Shown here in pieces: positions 33,070 to 39,945 of a DNA stretch of 39,945 bases. The DNA comes from Paracoccaceae bacterium (GTDB taxonomy: Bacteria > Pseudomonadota > Alphaproteobacteria > Rhodobacterales > Rhodobacteraceae). A model generated the notes under the pieces. The model was not told the origin of the DNA and made no database searches. It saw nothing but the letters and a program-made list of their open reading frames with translations. The first letter of the stretch is position 1. The number at the start of each line of letters is the position of its first letter. The stretch covers positions 1 through 39,945 of the forward strand of contig JAAELR010000196.1 in assembly GCA_024226455.1 (NCBI GenBank). The letters are read 5' to 3'. A program made the translations under genes and the position numbers.

Positions 33070-34934
33070 GCGACAGGACGGTACGGTTGACCACGGCACA
33101 GGCCATCATTCGCTGGCTCGCCAACCAGTTCATCGAAATCGACGGGCAGGAAATGCGGGTTTGCGGGGGCGGTTTCGGGATCTTCGGCCACGGCAACGTG
33201 ACCTGTCTGGGCGAGGCGCTGCATGGTGTGCGCGAAGACCTGCCGCTTTACCGGGGTCAGAACGAACAGAGCATGGGGTTTGCCGCTGCGGGCTATGCCA
33301 AGCAGTGGCTGCGCCAGCGTTTCATGTTCTGCACCGCTTCGGCCGGGCCGGGCACCTCTAACCTGCTGACCTCGGCGGCGCTGGCCAGTGCAAACCGCCT
33401 GCCCATGCTGCTGCTTTGCGGCGATACCTTCCTGACCCGGCTTCCCGACCCGGTGCTGCAGCAGATGGAGAATTTCGGCGACCCGACGCTGGGCGTGAAC
33501 GACGCGTTCAAGCCGGTGGTGCGCTATTGGGACCGGATCACTCATCCGGCACAGGTGATCCAGTCGCTGCCGGCTGCACTTGCCACCATGCTCGACCCCG
33601 GCGATTGCGGCCCGGCTTTCCTTGGCCTGCCGCAGGATGTGCAGGGCTGGGTCTATGACTATCCCGAGGTGTTCTTTGACAAGAAAACCCACCGTATCCG
33701 CCGGATTACCCCGGACGCCGACGAGGTGGCGGATGCGGCAACAGCCCTGAAACAAGCTAGGCGCCCGATGATCATTGCCGGGGGCGGCGTGCAGTATTCC
33801 CGCGCCGTGAAAGAGCTGACCGATTTCGCCGAAACGCACCGGATCCCGGTGGTCGAGACCATCGCCGGGCGGGCCAACATGGTGGCGACGCATCCGCTGA
33901 ATACTGGCCCCGTGGGCGTGACCGGATCCGACAGCGCCAACGCGATTGCCGAAAAAGCCGATGTGATCGTTGCGGTGGGCACGCGGCTGCAGGACTTTAC
34001 CACCGGATCCTGGACGGCCTTTGCCAAATCGGCGCGCATCATATCGATCAACGCGGCGCGTCACGACGCGGGCAAACACATGTCGTTGCCGGTGGTGGGC
34101 GACGCCAGGCAGTCGCTGGTCGCACTGGGCGAGACCGCGGGGGGCTATGTTGCGCCCGATGCCTGGGTGCAAGAGGCGCAGAGCGAGCGCAAGAAGTGGG
34201 ACGCCAGCGTCGCCGAAAACGTCTCTTGCGGCGACAACCGGCCCAACTGCTATGCCCAGGCCATCGGTGTGGTGAACCAATTGTGCGATGCGCGCGACCG
34301 GATCGTCGCCGCCGCCGGGGGCTTACCTGCCGAGGTCACCGCGAACTGGCGCACGCTTGATACCGGCACCGTGGATGTCGAGTTCGGCTATTCCTGCATG
34401 GGCTACGAGATTGCCGGCGCCTGGGGTGCGCGCATTGCGCAAAGCCAGCGAGAACCTGACCGCGACACCATCACCTTTTGCGGTGACGGGTCTTACCTGA
34501 TGCTGAATTCCGACATTTACTCGTCGGTGCTGACGCGAAAGAAGCTGATCGTGCTTGTGCTGGACAATGGCGGGTTTGCGGTGATCAACAAGCTGCAAAA
34601 CAACACCGGCAACGAAAGCTTCAACAACCTGCTGGTGGATGCCCCGACCATCCCAGAGGCCTTTGGCGTGGATTTCGAGGCGCATGCCGTCTCTATGGGG
34701 GCCGCGGCCGAAACCGTTGCCAACCCGGCCGGGCTTGCCGAGGCGTTCGGGCGTGCCAGGGCTTCGGACAGGACCTATGTGATCGTCATGAAGGTCGATC
34801 CTTATGAGGGCTGGACCGAAGGCGGTCATGCCTGGTGGGAGGTAGGCACGCCCCACATCACCGGCAGCGACCGGGTGCGCAAAGCCCATGAAGATTGGGA
34901 ATCGACCCGCCCGCAGCAAAGGAAGGGTGTGTGA
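33066..34934 (+). CDS. iolD: 3D-(3,5/4)-trihydroxycyclohexane-1,2-dione hydrolase IolD
   Basis: ThDP-dependent enzyme of myo-inositol catabolism, which opens the ring of the diketone to 5-deoxy-glucuronate. The 622-aa length is normal. A GTG start with AGGAGG six nt before it is chosen; the frame is open upstream but the homology begins with TTAQAIIRWLANQFIEIDG. Seen: the YRGQNEQSMGFAAAGYAKQ segment with the catalytic Glu, and the ThDP motif CGDGSYLMLNSDIYSSV followed by LDNGGFAVI. First gene of the iolDCB-aldolase operon. Confidence 0.96.
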   Translation: MSDRTVRLTTAQAIIRWLANQFIEIDGQEMRVCGGGFGIFGHGNVTCLGEALHGVREDLPLYRGQNEQSMGFAAAGYAKQWLRQRFMFCTASAGPGTSNLLTSAALASANRLPMLLLCGDTFLTRLPDPVLQQMENFGDPTLGVNDAFKPVVRYWDRITHPAQVIQSLPAALATMLDPGDCGPAFLGLPQDVQGWVYDYPEVFFDKKTHRIRRITPDADEVADAATALKQARRPMIIAGGGVQYSRAVKELTDFAETHRIPVVETIAGRANMVATHPLNTGPVGVTGSDSANAIAEKADVIVAVGTRLQDFTTGSWTAFAKSARIISINAARHDAGKHMSLPVVGDARQSLVALGETAGGYVAPDAWVQEAQSERKKWDASVAENVSCGDNRPNCYAQAIGVVNQLCDARDRIVAAAGGLPAEVTANWRTLDTGTVDVEFGYSCMGYEIAGAWGARIAQSQREPDRDTITFCGDGSYLMLNSDIYSSVLTRKKLIVLVLDNGGFAVINKLQNNTGNESFNNLLVDAPTIPEAFGVDFEAHAVSMGAAAETVANPAGLAEAFGRARASDRTYVIVMKVDPYEGWTEGGHAWWEVGTPHITGSDRVRKAHEDWESTRPQQRKGV

Positions 34935-35914
34935 TGAGCGCCCTTCCGGACGGCATCGGGCGCAACAATTTCGTGGTCTTCGGGCGCGCGGGCATGGATA
35001 TGTTCGCCGACCCTGCCGGCACCAGAAGCGAAAACGCAGATACCTTCCGGGCCGACCTGGGCGGCTCGTCGGCCAATATCAGCGCCGGGCTGGTCAAGCT
35101 CGGCGGACAGGCGGCACTGGTCACTTCGGTCTCGGACGACGCGGTGGGGCGGTTCTGTCTCAACAGGCTGCGGCATTACGGGGTCGACACGGCCCATGTG
35201 CGGGCCATTGGCGGCGAGTACCGCACGTCTCTGGCTGTCTACGAGAGCGTCACCGACGATTTCCAGAACGTGATCTACCGCAACAATGCGGCGGATTTTC
35301 AGGTCACCGAAGAGGACGCGGACCGGGTGAATTACTCTGCCTATGGCGCGCTGATCACCGCCGGTACGGTGTTTGCCAGCGAACCCTCGCGCGGGGCCAC
35401 GTTCCGCGCCTTTGAAAACGCCCGCGCCGCCGGGCTACCCGTGATCTTCGACGTCGACTATCGCCCCTATTCCTGGCCGTCGCCGGAAGTTGCCGCCAGT
35501 GCGCTGAGCCGCGCCGGCGACCAGAGCGATCTGATCGTCGGTAACGACGAGGAGTTTGGATTTATGGCGGGCGGGCTGGACAAGGGGCTAGACAAGGCCC
35601 GCGAACTGGCCCGGGCGGGCCGGATCGTGATCTACAAGATGGGCTCTGGCGGCGCGGTGACCTTTGTGGATGGCGCAGAGATTCGCACCGGCATCTACCC
35701 GGTGGATGCCATCAAGCCGGTTGGCGCCGGTGACAGTTTCATGGCCGGGCTGCTTGCCGCCATCGCCGGCGGGTACCCGGTGCGTGATGCGGTGCTGCGC
35801 GGCTCTGCCTGTGCGGCAATCGTGGTGTCCAGGCCCGGCTGCGCCCCGGCCATGCCCGATACCGCCCAATTGGAGGATTTCCTGTCCTCCCACCCCGGCC
35901 CGACAGAGCCGTAA
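34934..35914 (+). CDS. iolC: 5-dehydro-2-deoxygluconokinase IolC
   Basis: PfkB-family sugar kinase phosphorylating 2-deoxy-5-keto-gluconate. The 326 aa contain only the kinase domain: GGSSANISAGLVKLGG (about 46-61) and the C-terminal anion hole/base motif PVGAGDSFMAGL (about 269-280). The start overlaps the iolD stop (TGATG), with GGAAGGG before it. Many proteobacterial IolC proteins are fused to a C-terminal aldolase-like domain; that fusion is absent and a separate aldolase gene lies downstream. Confidence 0.94.
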   Translation: MSALPDGIGRNNFVVFGRAGMDMFADPAGTRSENADTFRADLGGSSANISAGLVKLGGQAALVTSVSDDAVGRFCLNRLRHYGVDTAHVRAIGGEYRTSLAVYESVTDDFQNVIYRNNAADFQVTEEDADRVNYSAYGALITAGTVFASEPSRGATFRAFENARAAGLPVIFDVDYRPYSWPSPEVAASALSRAGDQSDLIVGNDEEFGFMAGGLDKGLDKARELARAGRIVIYKMGSGGAVTFVDGAEIRTGIYPVDAIKPVGAGDSFMAGLLAAIAGGYPVRDAVLRGSACAAIVVSRPGCAPAMPDTAQLEDFLSSHPGPTEP

Positions 35915-35923
35915 GGAGGCAAA

Positions 35924-36760
35924 ATGCATATCCCCCCCTTCGACAACCAAAACAAGCCCATCGTGGACGTTGAAGACGCCCGCGTTCCGCTGGTCTATTT
36001 CAACATCGTCAAGCTGAACAAGGGCAATGCTTTCGAGTACCGGGTGCCGGGCTATGAAACAGGTATCGTCCCGGCCACCGGCACCGTGGATGTCGAGGTC
36101 GAGGGGGAGAGCTTTGCCGCGCTCGGCGGGCGGCGCGCGGATGTCTGGGACGGCAACCCGCAGGGCGTCTATGTGCCGGTCGGGGCCAGGGCAACGATGG
36201 TCTGCACCTCGGACGCCGCAGAGGTGTTCATTGCAGGCGCGCAATACGACAAGGTGCTCGACCCTTTCGATGTGCGCCAGCATGACCTTGTGCAATACGG
36301 CTCTGACGACACCAAGACGCACCGCAAGATCAAGCACATCTTCGGCCAAAAACAACACGACAAGGTCGGGCGCCTTCTGGTCAGCGAGCTTTTCACCGTA
36401 GGTGCGGGCGGCTGGTCGGGATTTCCCAGCCACAAGCACGACACCGACCGTTTGCCCGACGAGACCAGGCATGACGAGTGCTATAACTTCCGCTTCCGCC
36501 CGAACTATGGCTCGGGCCTGCAGATGCTGCAACGGGTCGATAATCAACCGGGCGACGCCTATCACATCGTCGACGGCTCGACGATTCTGATCGACAATGG
36601 CTATCACCCGTGCTGCGTGCTTCCGGGCTATGAAATGTACTATTTCACCATTCTCGGCGGGCTCTCGCAGCGTTCATTGGTGCAGTATTTCCAGCCCACC
36701 CATGCCGCCCAGCTGGAGACCATTCCGGGCATCAAGGACATGATCGCGAAGTTCAAATGA
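35924..36760 (+). CDS. iolB: 5-deoxy-glucuronate isomerase IolB
   Basis: Cupin-fold isomerase, 278 aa, converting 5-deoxy-glucuronate to 2-deoxy-5-keto-gluconate. The C-terminal cupin carries metal-binding residues in GFPSHKHDTDRLPDETRHDECY (about 166-187). A textbook AAGGAGG site lies at the end of iolC. Its stop overlaps the aldolase start in ATGA. Confidence 0.95.
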   Translation: MHIPPFDNQNKPIVDVEDARVPLVYFNIVKLNKGNAFEYRVPGYETGIVPATGTVDVEVEGESFAALGGRRADVWDGNPQGVYVPVGARATMVCTSDAAEVFIAGAQYDKVLDPFDVRQHDLVQYGSDDTKTHRKIKHIFGQKQHDKVGRLLVSELFTVGAGGWSGFPSHKHDTDRLPDETRHDECYNFRFRPNYGSGLQMLQRVDNQPGDAYHIVDGSTILIDNGYHPCCVLPGYEMYYFTILGGLSQRSLVQYFQPTHAAQLETIPGIKDMIAKFK

Positions 36761-37587
36761 CGCTTGCCACGCTGACAGAAGTTCTTGGCCCCGCTATGCG
36801 GGACGGCTATGCGGTGGCCGGGCTGGTGACACTGGGCTGGGAGGACATGCGCGCCTATGTGGCGGCAGCCGAGGCCGAAGAGGTGCCGGTGATCCTGCAA
36901 GCGGGCCCTTCGTGCCGCGAACACACGCCGCTGCCGGTGCTGGGCAAGATGTTCCGGCATCTGGCCGAGAACGCCTCGGTGCCGGTGGTTGCGCATCTCG
37001 ACCATGGCTATACGTTCGACGAATGCCGCGAGGCGCTGGATGCGGGCTTTACCTCGTTGATGTATGACGGCTCGCGCAAGCCGCTGCAGCAGAATATCGA
37101 CGAGACCGCACGCATCGCCGGGATGGCCCATGCGGCGGGGATATCCTGCGAGGGCGAGATCGGCTTTGTCGGCTATGCGGGCGGCGAGGGCTCGGACGGG
37201 ACCGACCCCGGGCAAGCCGGGCTTTTCGCCCGGGCAAGCGGCGTCGATGCCATGGCGATTTCTGTCGGCAATGTGCATTTGCAACAGGAACACGGGCGCG
37301 GGCTGGACGAGGCGCGCATCCGTGCCATCGAGGCGGTGGCGGGCATTCCGCTGGTCATCCATGGCGGATCGGGCGTGCCGGAGGCCCAGCGCCGGGCTTT
37401 GTCGCGAGGCTCGGCGATCTGCAAGTTCAATATCGGCACCGAACTGCGCATGACCTTTGGCAGCGCGCTGCGCGACGCGGTGAACCGCGACCCGGCTCGG
37501 TTCGATCGGGTGCAGATCCTGAAAGACACGCACGACCCGGTCGTGACCGCCACGCGCCAGGTGCTGCGCGGGCTCAAAGGGCAATAA
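36757..37587 (+). CDS. Class II aldolase, IolJ-like
   Basis: 276-aa zinc aldolase of the fructose-bisphosphate/tagatose-bisphosphate class II family. The metal and catalytic motifs are AHLDHGYTFDE (about 74-84), CEGEIGFVG with Glu, a histidine in SVGNVHLQQEHG, and VIHGGSGVP (about 204-212). Coupled to iolB by a 4-nt overlap, it most likely splits 2-deoxy-5-keto-gluconate-6-phosphate into DHAP and malonate semialdehyde, the IolJ step. It is not a housekeeping aldolase by context. Confidence 0.88.
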   Translation: MTLATLTEVLGPAMRDGYAVAGLVTLGWEDMRAYVAAAEAEEVPVILQAGPSCREHTPLPVLGKMFRHLAENASVPVVAHLDHGYTFDECREALDAGFTSLMYDGSRKPLQQNIDETARIAGMAHAAGISCEGEIGFVGYAGGEGSDGTDPGQAGLFARASGVDAMAISVGNVHLQQEHGRGLDEARIRAIEAVAGIPLVIHGGSGVPEAQRRALSRGSAICKFNIGTELRMTFGSALRDAVNRDPARFDRVQILKDTHDPVVTATRQVLRGLKGQ

Positions 37588-37678
37588 CCGGCCCCTGGGC
37601 CCCGGCAGGCAGCGTTGTGCGCAAGGCGCCTGAACAGGCGGTTCGACTTTGCCGGCAACATCCTGCAATGATCGCGCC

Positions 37679-39037
37679 ATGACCTGCTCGGCGGCGATCA
37701 TCGGCAATGGCATCAGCGGCATCGCGGCCACCTACTACCTTGTGGTAAACCATGGCGTCACCGATGTCGTGCTGATCGACGCGGGCCAGCCCATGGCGTT
37801 CACCTCGGCGCAGTCCGGCGAAAACTACCGCAACTGGTGGCCGCGCCCGGAAATGGTGGCCTTCACCGATCGCAGCATCGACCTGATGCAAGCCATCGCG
37901 CGCGACAGCGGCAACCGGATCAACATGAACCGGCGCGGCTATGCGCTTGCGACCCGCCGCGGCAACATAGACGATCTGCTGCAAGAGCTGCACACCGGGC
38001 TTGGGCAAAGCACCCAATATCTGCTGCGGTTGCACGACACCGCCTGGCCGGCCAGCTATCGGCCACCCATCAATGCCGACTGGCAAACCGCACCCGCCGG
38101 TATCGACATCCTGCAAGACCAGACCCTGATCCGCAGGACATTTCCCAGCTACGATCCCGAAGTGCAAAACGTCGTCCATATCAGGCGGGGCGGCGACATC
38201 AGTGGCCAGCAGCTGGGCATGTATATGCTGGAGACCATTCGCCAGGCGGGCGGGCGGCGTCTGACCGGCACGGTTCAGAGTATCACGCATGGGAACTGGT
38301 TTGCGCTTGAGGTGGCCACGCCCGGTGGCACGGTTACCGTGCGCGCCGAAAAGATCGTCAACGCGGCCGGCCCGTTTGCCGACAGGATCGCCGCGATGCT
38401 GGGTGTGGACCTGCCGCTGCACAACACGTTCCAGCAGAAGATCGCCTTTGAGGACAAGGCCGGGGTGATCCCGCGCTGCATGCCGTTTTCCATCGACCTG
38501 GATCGACAGCAGATCGACTGGCAGGACGAGGACCGCAAACTGCTGTTGCAGGAACCCGGTTTGCGCTGGCTCGCCGAAGACATGCCCGGCGCCATCCATT
38601 GCCGCCCCGACGGCGGCGACCGCGGCAAGTGGCTGAAACTTGGCTGGGCCTATAACCGGACCCCGGCCACCGCCACTCTGTCCCCGCCGCTTGACGACGC
38701 CTTCCCCGAGGCCGTACTGCGCGGCGCGGCACGGCTCAACCCGTCGCTGAAAGCCTATTACGGCCGGTTGCCGCGCAACACCCGTCACTACGGAGGCTGG
38801 TACACGATGACCCCCGAGAACTGGCCCCTGATCGGAGAGATGGGACCAGAGGGGGCCTATATGAGCTGCGCCTATTCCGGGTTCGGCACCATGGCGGCCT
38901 GCGCCGGTGGAGAGCTTTGTGCGGCCTGGATCGCCGGGGCGGAACTGCCCGGCTATGGGCGCGGGTTCTCACTGCAAAGATACCGTGACACGGCGCTGAT
39001 GCAGCAACTGCACGGGTCGAACAGAGGGTTGCTGTAG
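37679..39037 (+). CDS. FAD-dependent oxidoreductase, DAO fold
   Basis: 452-aa flavoprotein of the glycine/sarcosine-oxidase-like group. The nucleotide motif is IIGNGISGIAATYYLV (about 7-22), slightly unusual with GNG for GAG. TSAQSGENYRNWWP and the C-terminal YSGFGTMAACAGGELCA frame the cofactor site. The ATG at 37679 is preferred over a TTG at 37649. It follows the inositol operon after 91 nt, so it may be read through from it, but no inositol step needs it. The substrate is probably an amine or amino acid. Confidence 0.85.
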   Translation: MTCSAAIIGNGISGIAATYYLVVNHGVTDVVLIDAGQPMAFTSAQSGENYRNWWPRPEMVAFTDRSIDLMQAIARDSGNRINMNRRGYALATRRGNIDDLLQELHTGLGQSTQYLLRLHDTAWPASYRPPINADWQTAPAGIDILQDQTLIRRTFPSYDPEVQNVVHIRRGGDISGQQLGMYMLETIRQAGGRRLTGTVQSITHGNWFALEVATPGGTVTVRAEKIVNAAGPFADRIAAMLGVDLPLHNTFQQKIAFEDKAGVIPRCMPFSIDLDRQQIDWQDEDRKLLLQEPGLRWLAEDMPGAIHCRPDGGDRGKWLKLGWAYNRTPATATLSPPLDDAFPEAVLRGAARLNPSLKAYYGRLPRNTRHYGGWYTMTPENWPLIGEMGPEGAYMSCAYSGFGTMAACAGGELCAAWIAGAELPGYGRGFSLQRYRDTALMQQLHGSNRGLL

Positions 39038-39068
39038 GCCCGGTTGCGGCTGGCCGGCGGCCGCGTGC

Positions 39069-39722
39069 CTAGCCCGGTTTGAAGTCCTTCACATGATCGG
39101 GCAGAGCGACGCCTTCCAGGTTGCGCGAATCGGGGACCGGGCGGCCAACCTGCATCTGCACCGGGATCTCACCGGCCCAGATCGGCAGAGCGTAATCCTC
39201 TTCTTCATCAGCCGGGCCGCCGGTCCGGACCTTGGCGCTGCCCTCGGTGATGTCCAGGCCCAGCACCATCGTTGCCTTCAGGTCCTGCGCGTGGTCCGGT
39301 CGCAATGTCTCATAGCGACCCGGGAACAGCCCGTCCACGAATCGGCCCAGATGTTTCAGCTTGGCCTCGGGATCCTCGACCTTGAAGGCTTTGCCAAACA
39401 GCGTCACAGAGCGCGTGTTGAGCGAATGGTGCATCCCCGACCGCGCCAGCACGAACCCGTCGAGGATGACGACGCTGAGGCAGACCTCGGCATCGCGGCA
39501 ATTGCGCAGCGCCCGGCTGGCGGACGAGCCGTGCCAGTAGACGTGATTGCCCTCGCGCCATTGCATGGTGGGCGTGACATAGGGTTTGCCGTCGATGACA
39601 TAGCCAACGCTGCAAATGGGCTGGGCGTCCAGAATGGCGTTGATGCTTTCACGGTTGAAGTGGCCGCGCTCATGCACCCGGCGCAGGCGCGAGCGTTCGG
39701 TGACGGGCAGGCTGTCGGTCAT
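39069..39722 (-). CDS. Pyridoxamine-5'-phosphate oxidase-like (NimA-type) flavin protein
   Basis: 217-aa split-barrel flavin-binding protein. The N-terminal segment RSRLRRVHERGHFNRE resembles NimA-type (5-nitroimidazole reductase-like) proteins, followed by ICSVGYVIDGKPYVTPT and YWHGSSASRALRN, the FMN-phosphate loop. Convergent with the FAD gene. The inverted repeat at 39757-39779 lies 35 bp upstream of its start and probably controls it. Confidence 0.85.
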   Translation of the reverse strand: MTDSLPVTERSRLRRVHERGHFNRESINAILDAQPICSVGYVIDGKPYVTPTMQWREGNHVYWHGSSASRALRNCRDAEVCLSVVILDGFVLARSGMHHSLNTRSVTLFGKAFKVEDPEAKLKHLGRFVDGLFPGRYETLRPDHAQDLKATMVLGLDITEGSAKVRTGGPADEEEDYALPIWAGEIPVQMQVGRPVPDSRNLEGVALPDHVKDFKPG

Positions 39723-39756
39723 TGGGGTGATCCTTTGAATTCCCTTGAGGCATATG

Positions 39757-39779
39757 GCATAGCCACATATTGGCTATGC
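39757..39779. promoter_or_regulatory. Inverted repeat operator candidate before NimA-like gene
   Basis: GCATAGCC-N7-GGCTATGC, 8-bp perfect arms with an AT-rich centre. A dimeric repressor or activator site upstream of the minus-strand flavin gene is likely; the cognate regulator is not visible in the window. Confidence 0.55.
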
Positions 39780-39887
39780 TGACATGGCCAAAACCAAGGA
39801 AAAATGGTAACATCGGCAAAAGGCCGGGGAAGTTCTCCTCAGCAAGGGGATTCACAGCGGGCCCGATTTGTGCGAGCCGGTTGACGC

Positions 39888-39945
39888 ATGGCGGAACACA
39901 CGAGCGACATCGACGAGCTGGGCTTGGATGAGCTGAAGTTGTTGC
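39888..39945 (+). CDS. Truncated ORF at right edge, unidentified
   Basis: Nineteen codons (begins MAEHTSDIDELGLDELKLL) run off the window; an in-frame TGA two codons before fixes this ATG as the first start. The acidic, leucine-rich beginning is reminiscent of IS66-type transposase N termini, but this is far too short to decide. Confidence 0.3.
   Translation, partial: MAEHTSDIDELGLDELKLL

Noticed and set aside
33018-34280. 420-codon minus-strand open frame opposite iolD
   Set aside because: Complement of a highly conserved IolD reading frame with no recognisable domain.
39888-39945. Insertion sequence at the right edge
   Set aside because: The 19 visible residues only weakly resemble IS66 transposases and no terminal inverted repeat was found, so no mobile element is called.
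1-39945. CRISPR arrays, tRNA and rRNA genes
   Set aside because: No regularly spaced identical repeats and no tRNA- or rRNA-like conserved stretches were recognised on either strand by reading; a covariance-model search would be needed to exclude small RNAs.

Overview
The window is about 40 kb of GC-rich (roughly 63-65% by eye) alphaproteobacterial DNA, most likely from the Roseobacter group of Rhodobacteraceae. The best evidence is the left edge: a RegB/PrrB redox sensor kinase divergent from senC/prrC and regA/prrA. This is the classic Rhodobacter arrangement, with the phospho-acceptor His, redox Cys and quinone motif of RegB all visible. A Rhodobacteraceae-style GC-rich intergenic hairpin repeat (25579-25651), many ATP-binding and TRAP uptake systems and dense 4-nt ATGA gene overlaps fit the same group. 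I see no rRNA, tRNA, CRISPR, phage or complete insertion sequence.

Layout. 1-2733: regB (3' end outside the window), senC, regA and a small lipoprotein gene. 2912-3559: BetI-like TetR regulator behind a palindromic candidate operator. 3548-13575: an amino-sugar and cell-wall-sugar locus. On the minus strand a BadF-type sugar kinase, a HutC-type GntR regulator, a SIS-domain deaminase and nagA form one overlapping operon. Divergent from it are a MurQ-like etherase, an ABC sugar transporter (binding protein, two permeases, ATPase) and an embedded Gfo/Idh/MocA oxidoreductase. Both arms carry the same GGTAT direct repeat, period 11 bp, upstream of their first genes. 13690-20771: mtnA, then three small regulator/enzyme units: Asp/Glu racemase plus FCD-GntR divergent from a ThDP enzyme, LysR divergent from a muconate-lactonizing-type enolase-superfamily enzyme, and MarR divergent from the next operon. 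Each has a palindrome in its divergent spacer. 20873-25563: D-amino-acid-dehydrogenase-like flavoprotein with a full TRAP transporter (DctP, DctQ, enlarged DctM). 25652-30100: BASS-type transporter, 5-oxoprolinase PxpB-PxpC-PxpA and a quinone oxidoreductase in one tight operon. 30101-32309: decayed LysR fragment, an SDR-fold protein lacking the catalytic Tyr and Lys, and accA. 32310-33065: regulatory-looking spacer with LacI-type palindromes. 33066-37587: myo-inositol catabolism genes iolD, iolC, iolB and an IolJ-like aldolase. 37679-39722: FAD oxidoreductase and a convergent NimA-like flavin protein. A truncated unidentified ORF enters at the right edge.

How the genes work together. This is mostly accessory catabolism: each block pairs a transporter or catabolic enzymes with its own regulator. 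The block nearest to an undescribed system is 3.5-13.6 kb. It looks like import of an amino sugar or peptidoglycan-derived sugar, phosphorylation by the BadF kinase, removal of a side group by the MurQ-like protein, deacetylation by NagA and deamination/isomerisation by the SIS protein. The MurQ-like protein departs from the family consensus at two motif positions, and an oxidoreductase is built into the transporter operon, so the real substrate may not be plain MurNAc or GlcNAc. The 15-30 kb region suggests use of amino-acid derivatives (racemase, D-amino-acid dehydrogenase, 5-oxoprolinase), but no single substrate can be named from sequence alone.
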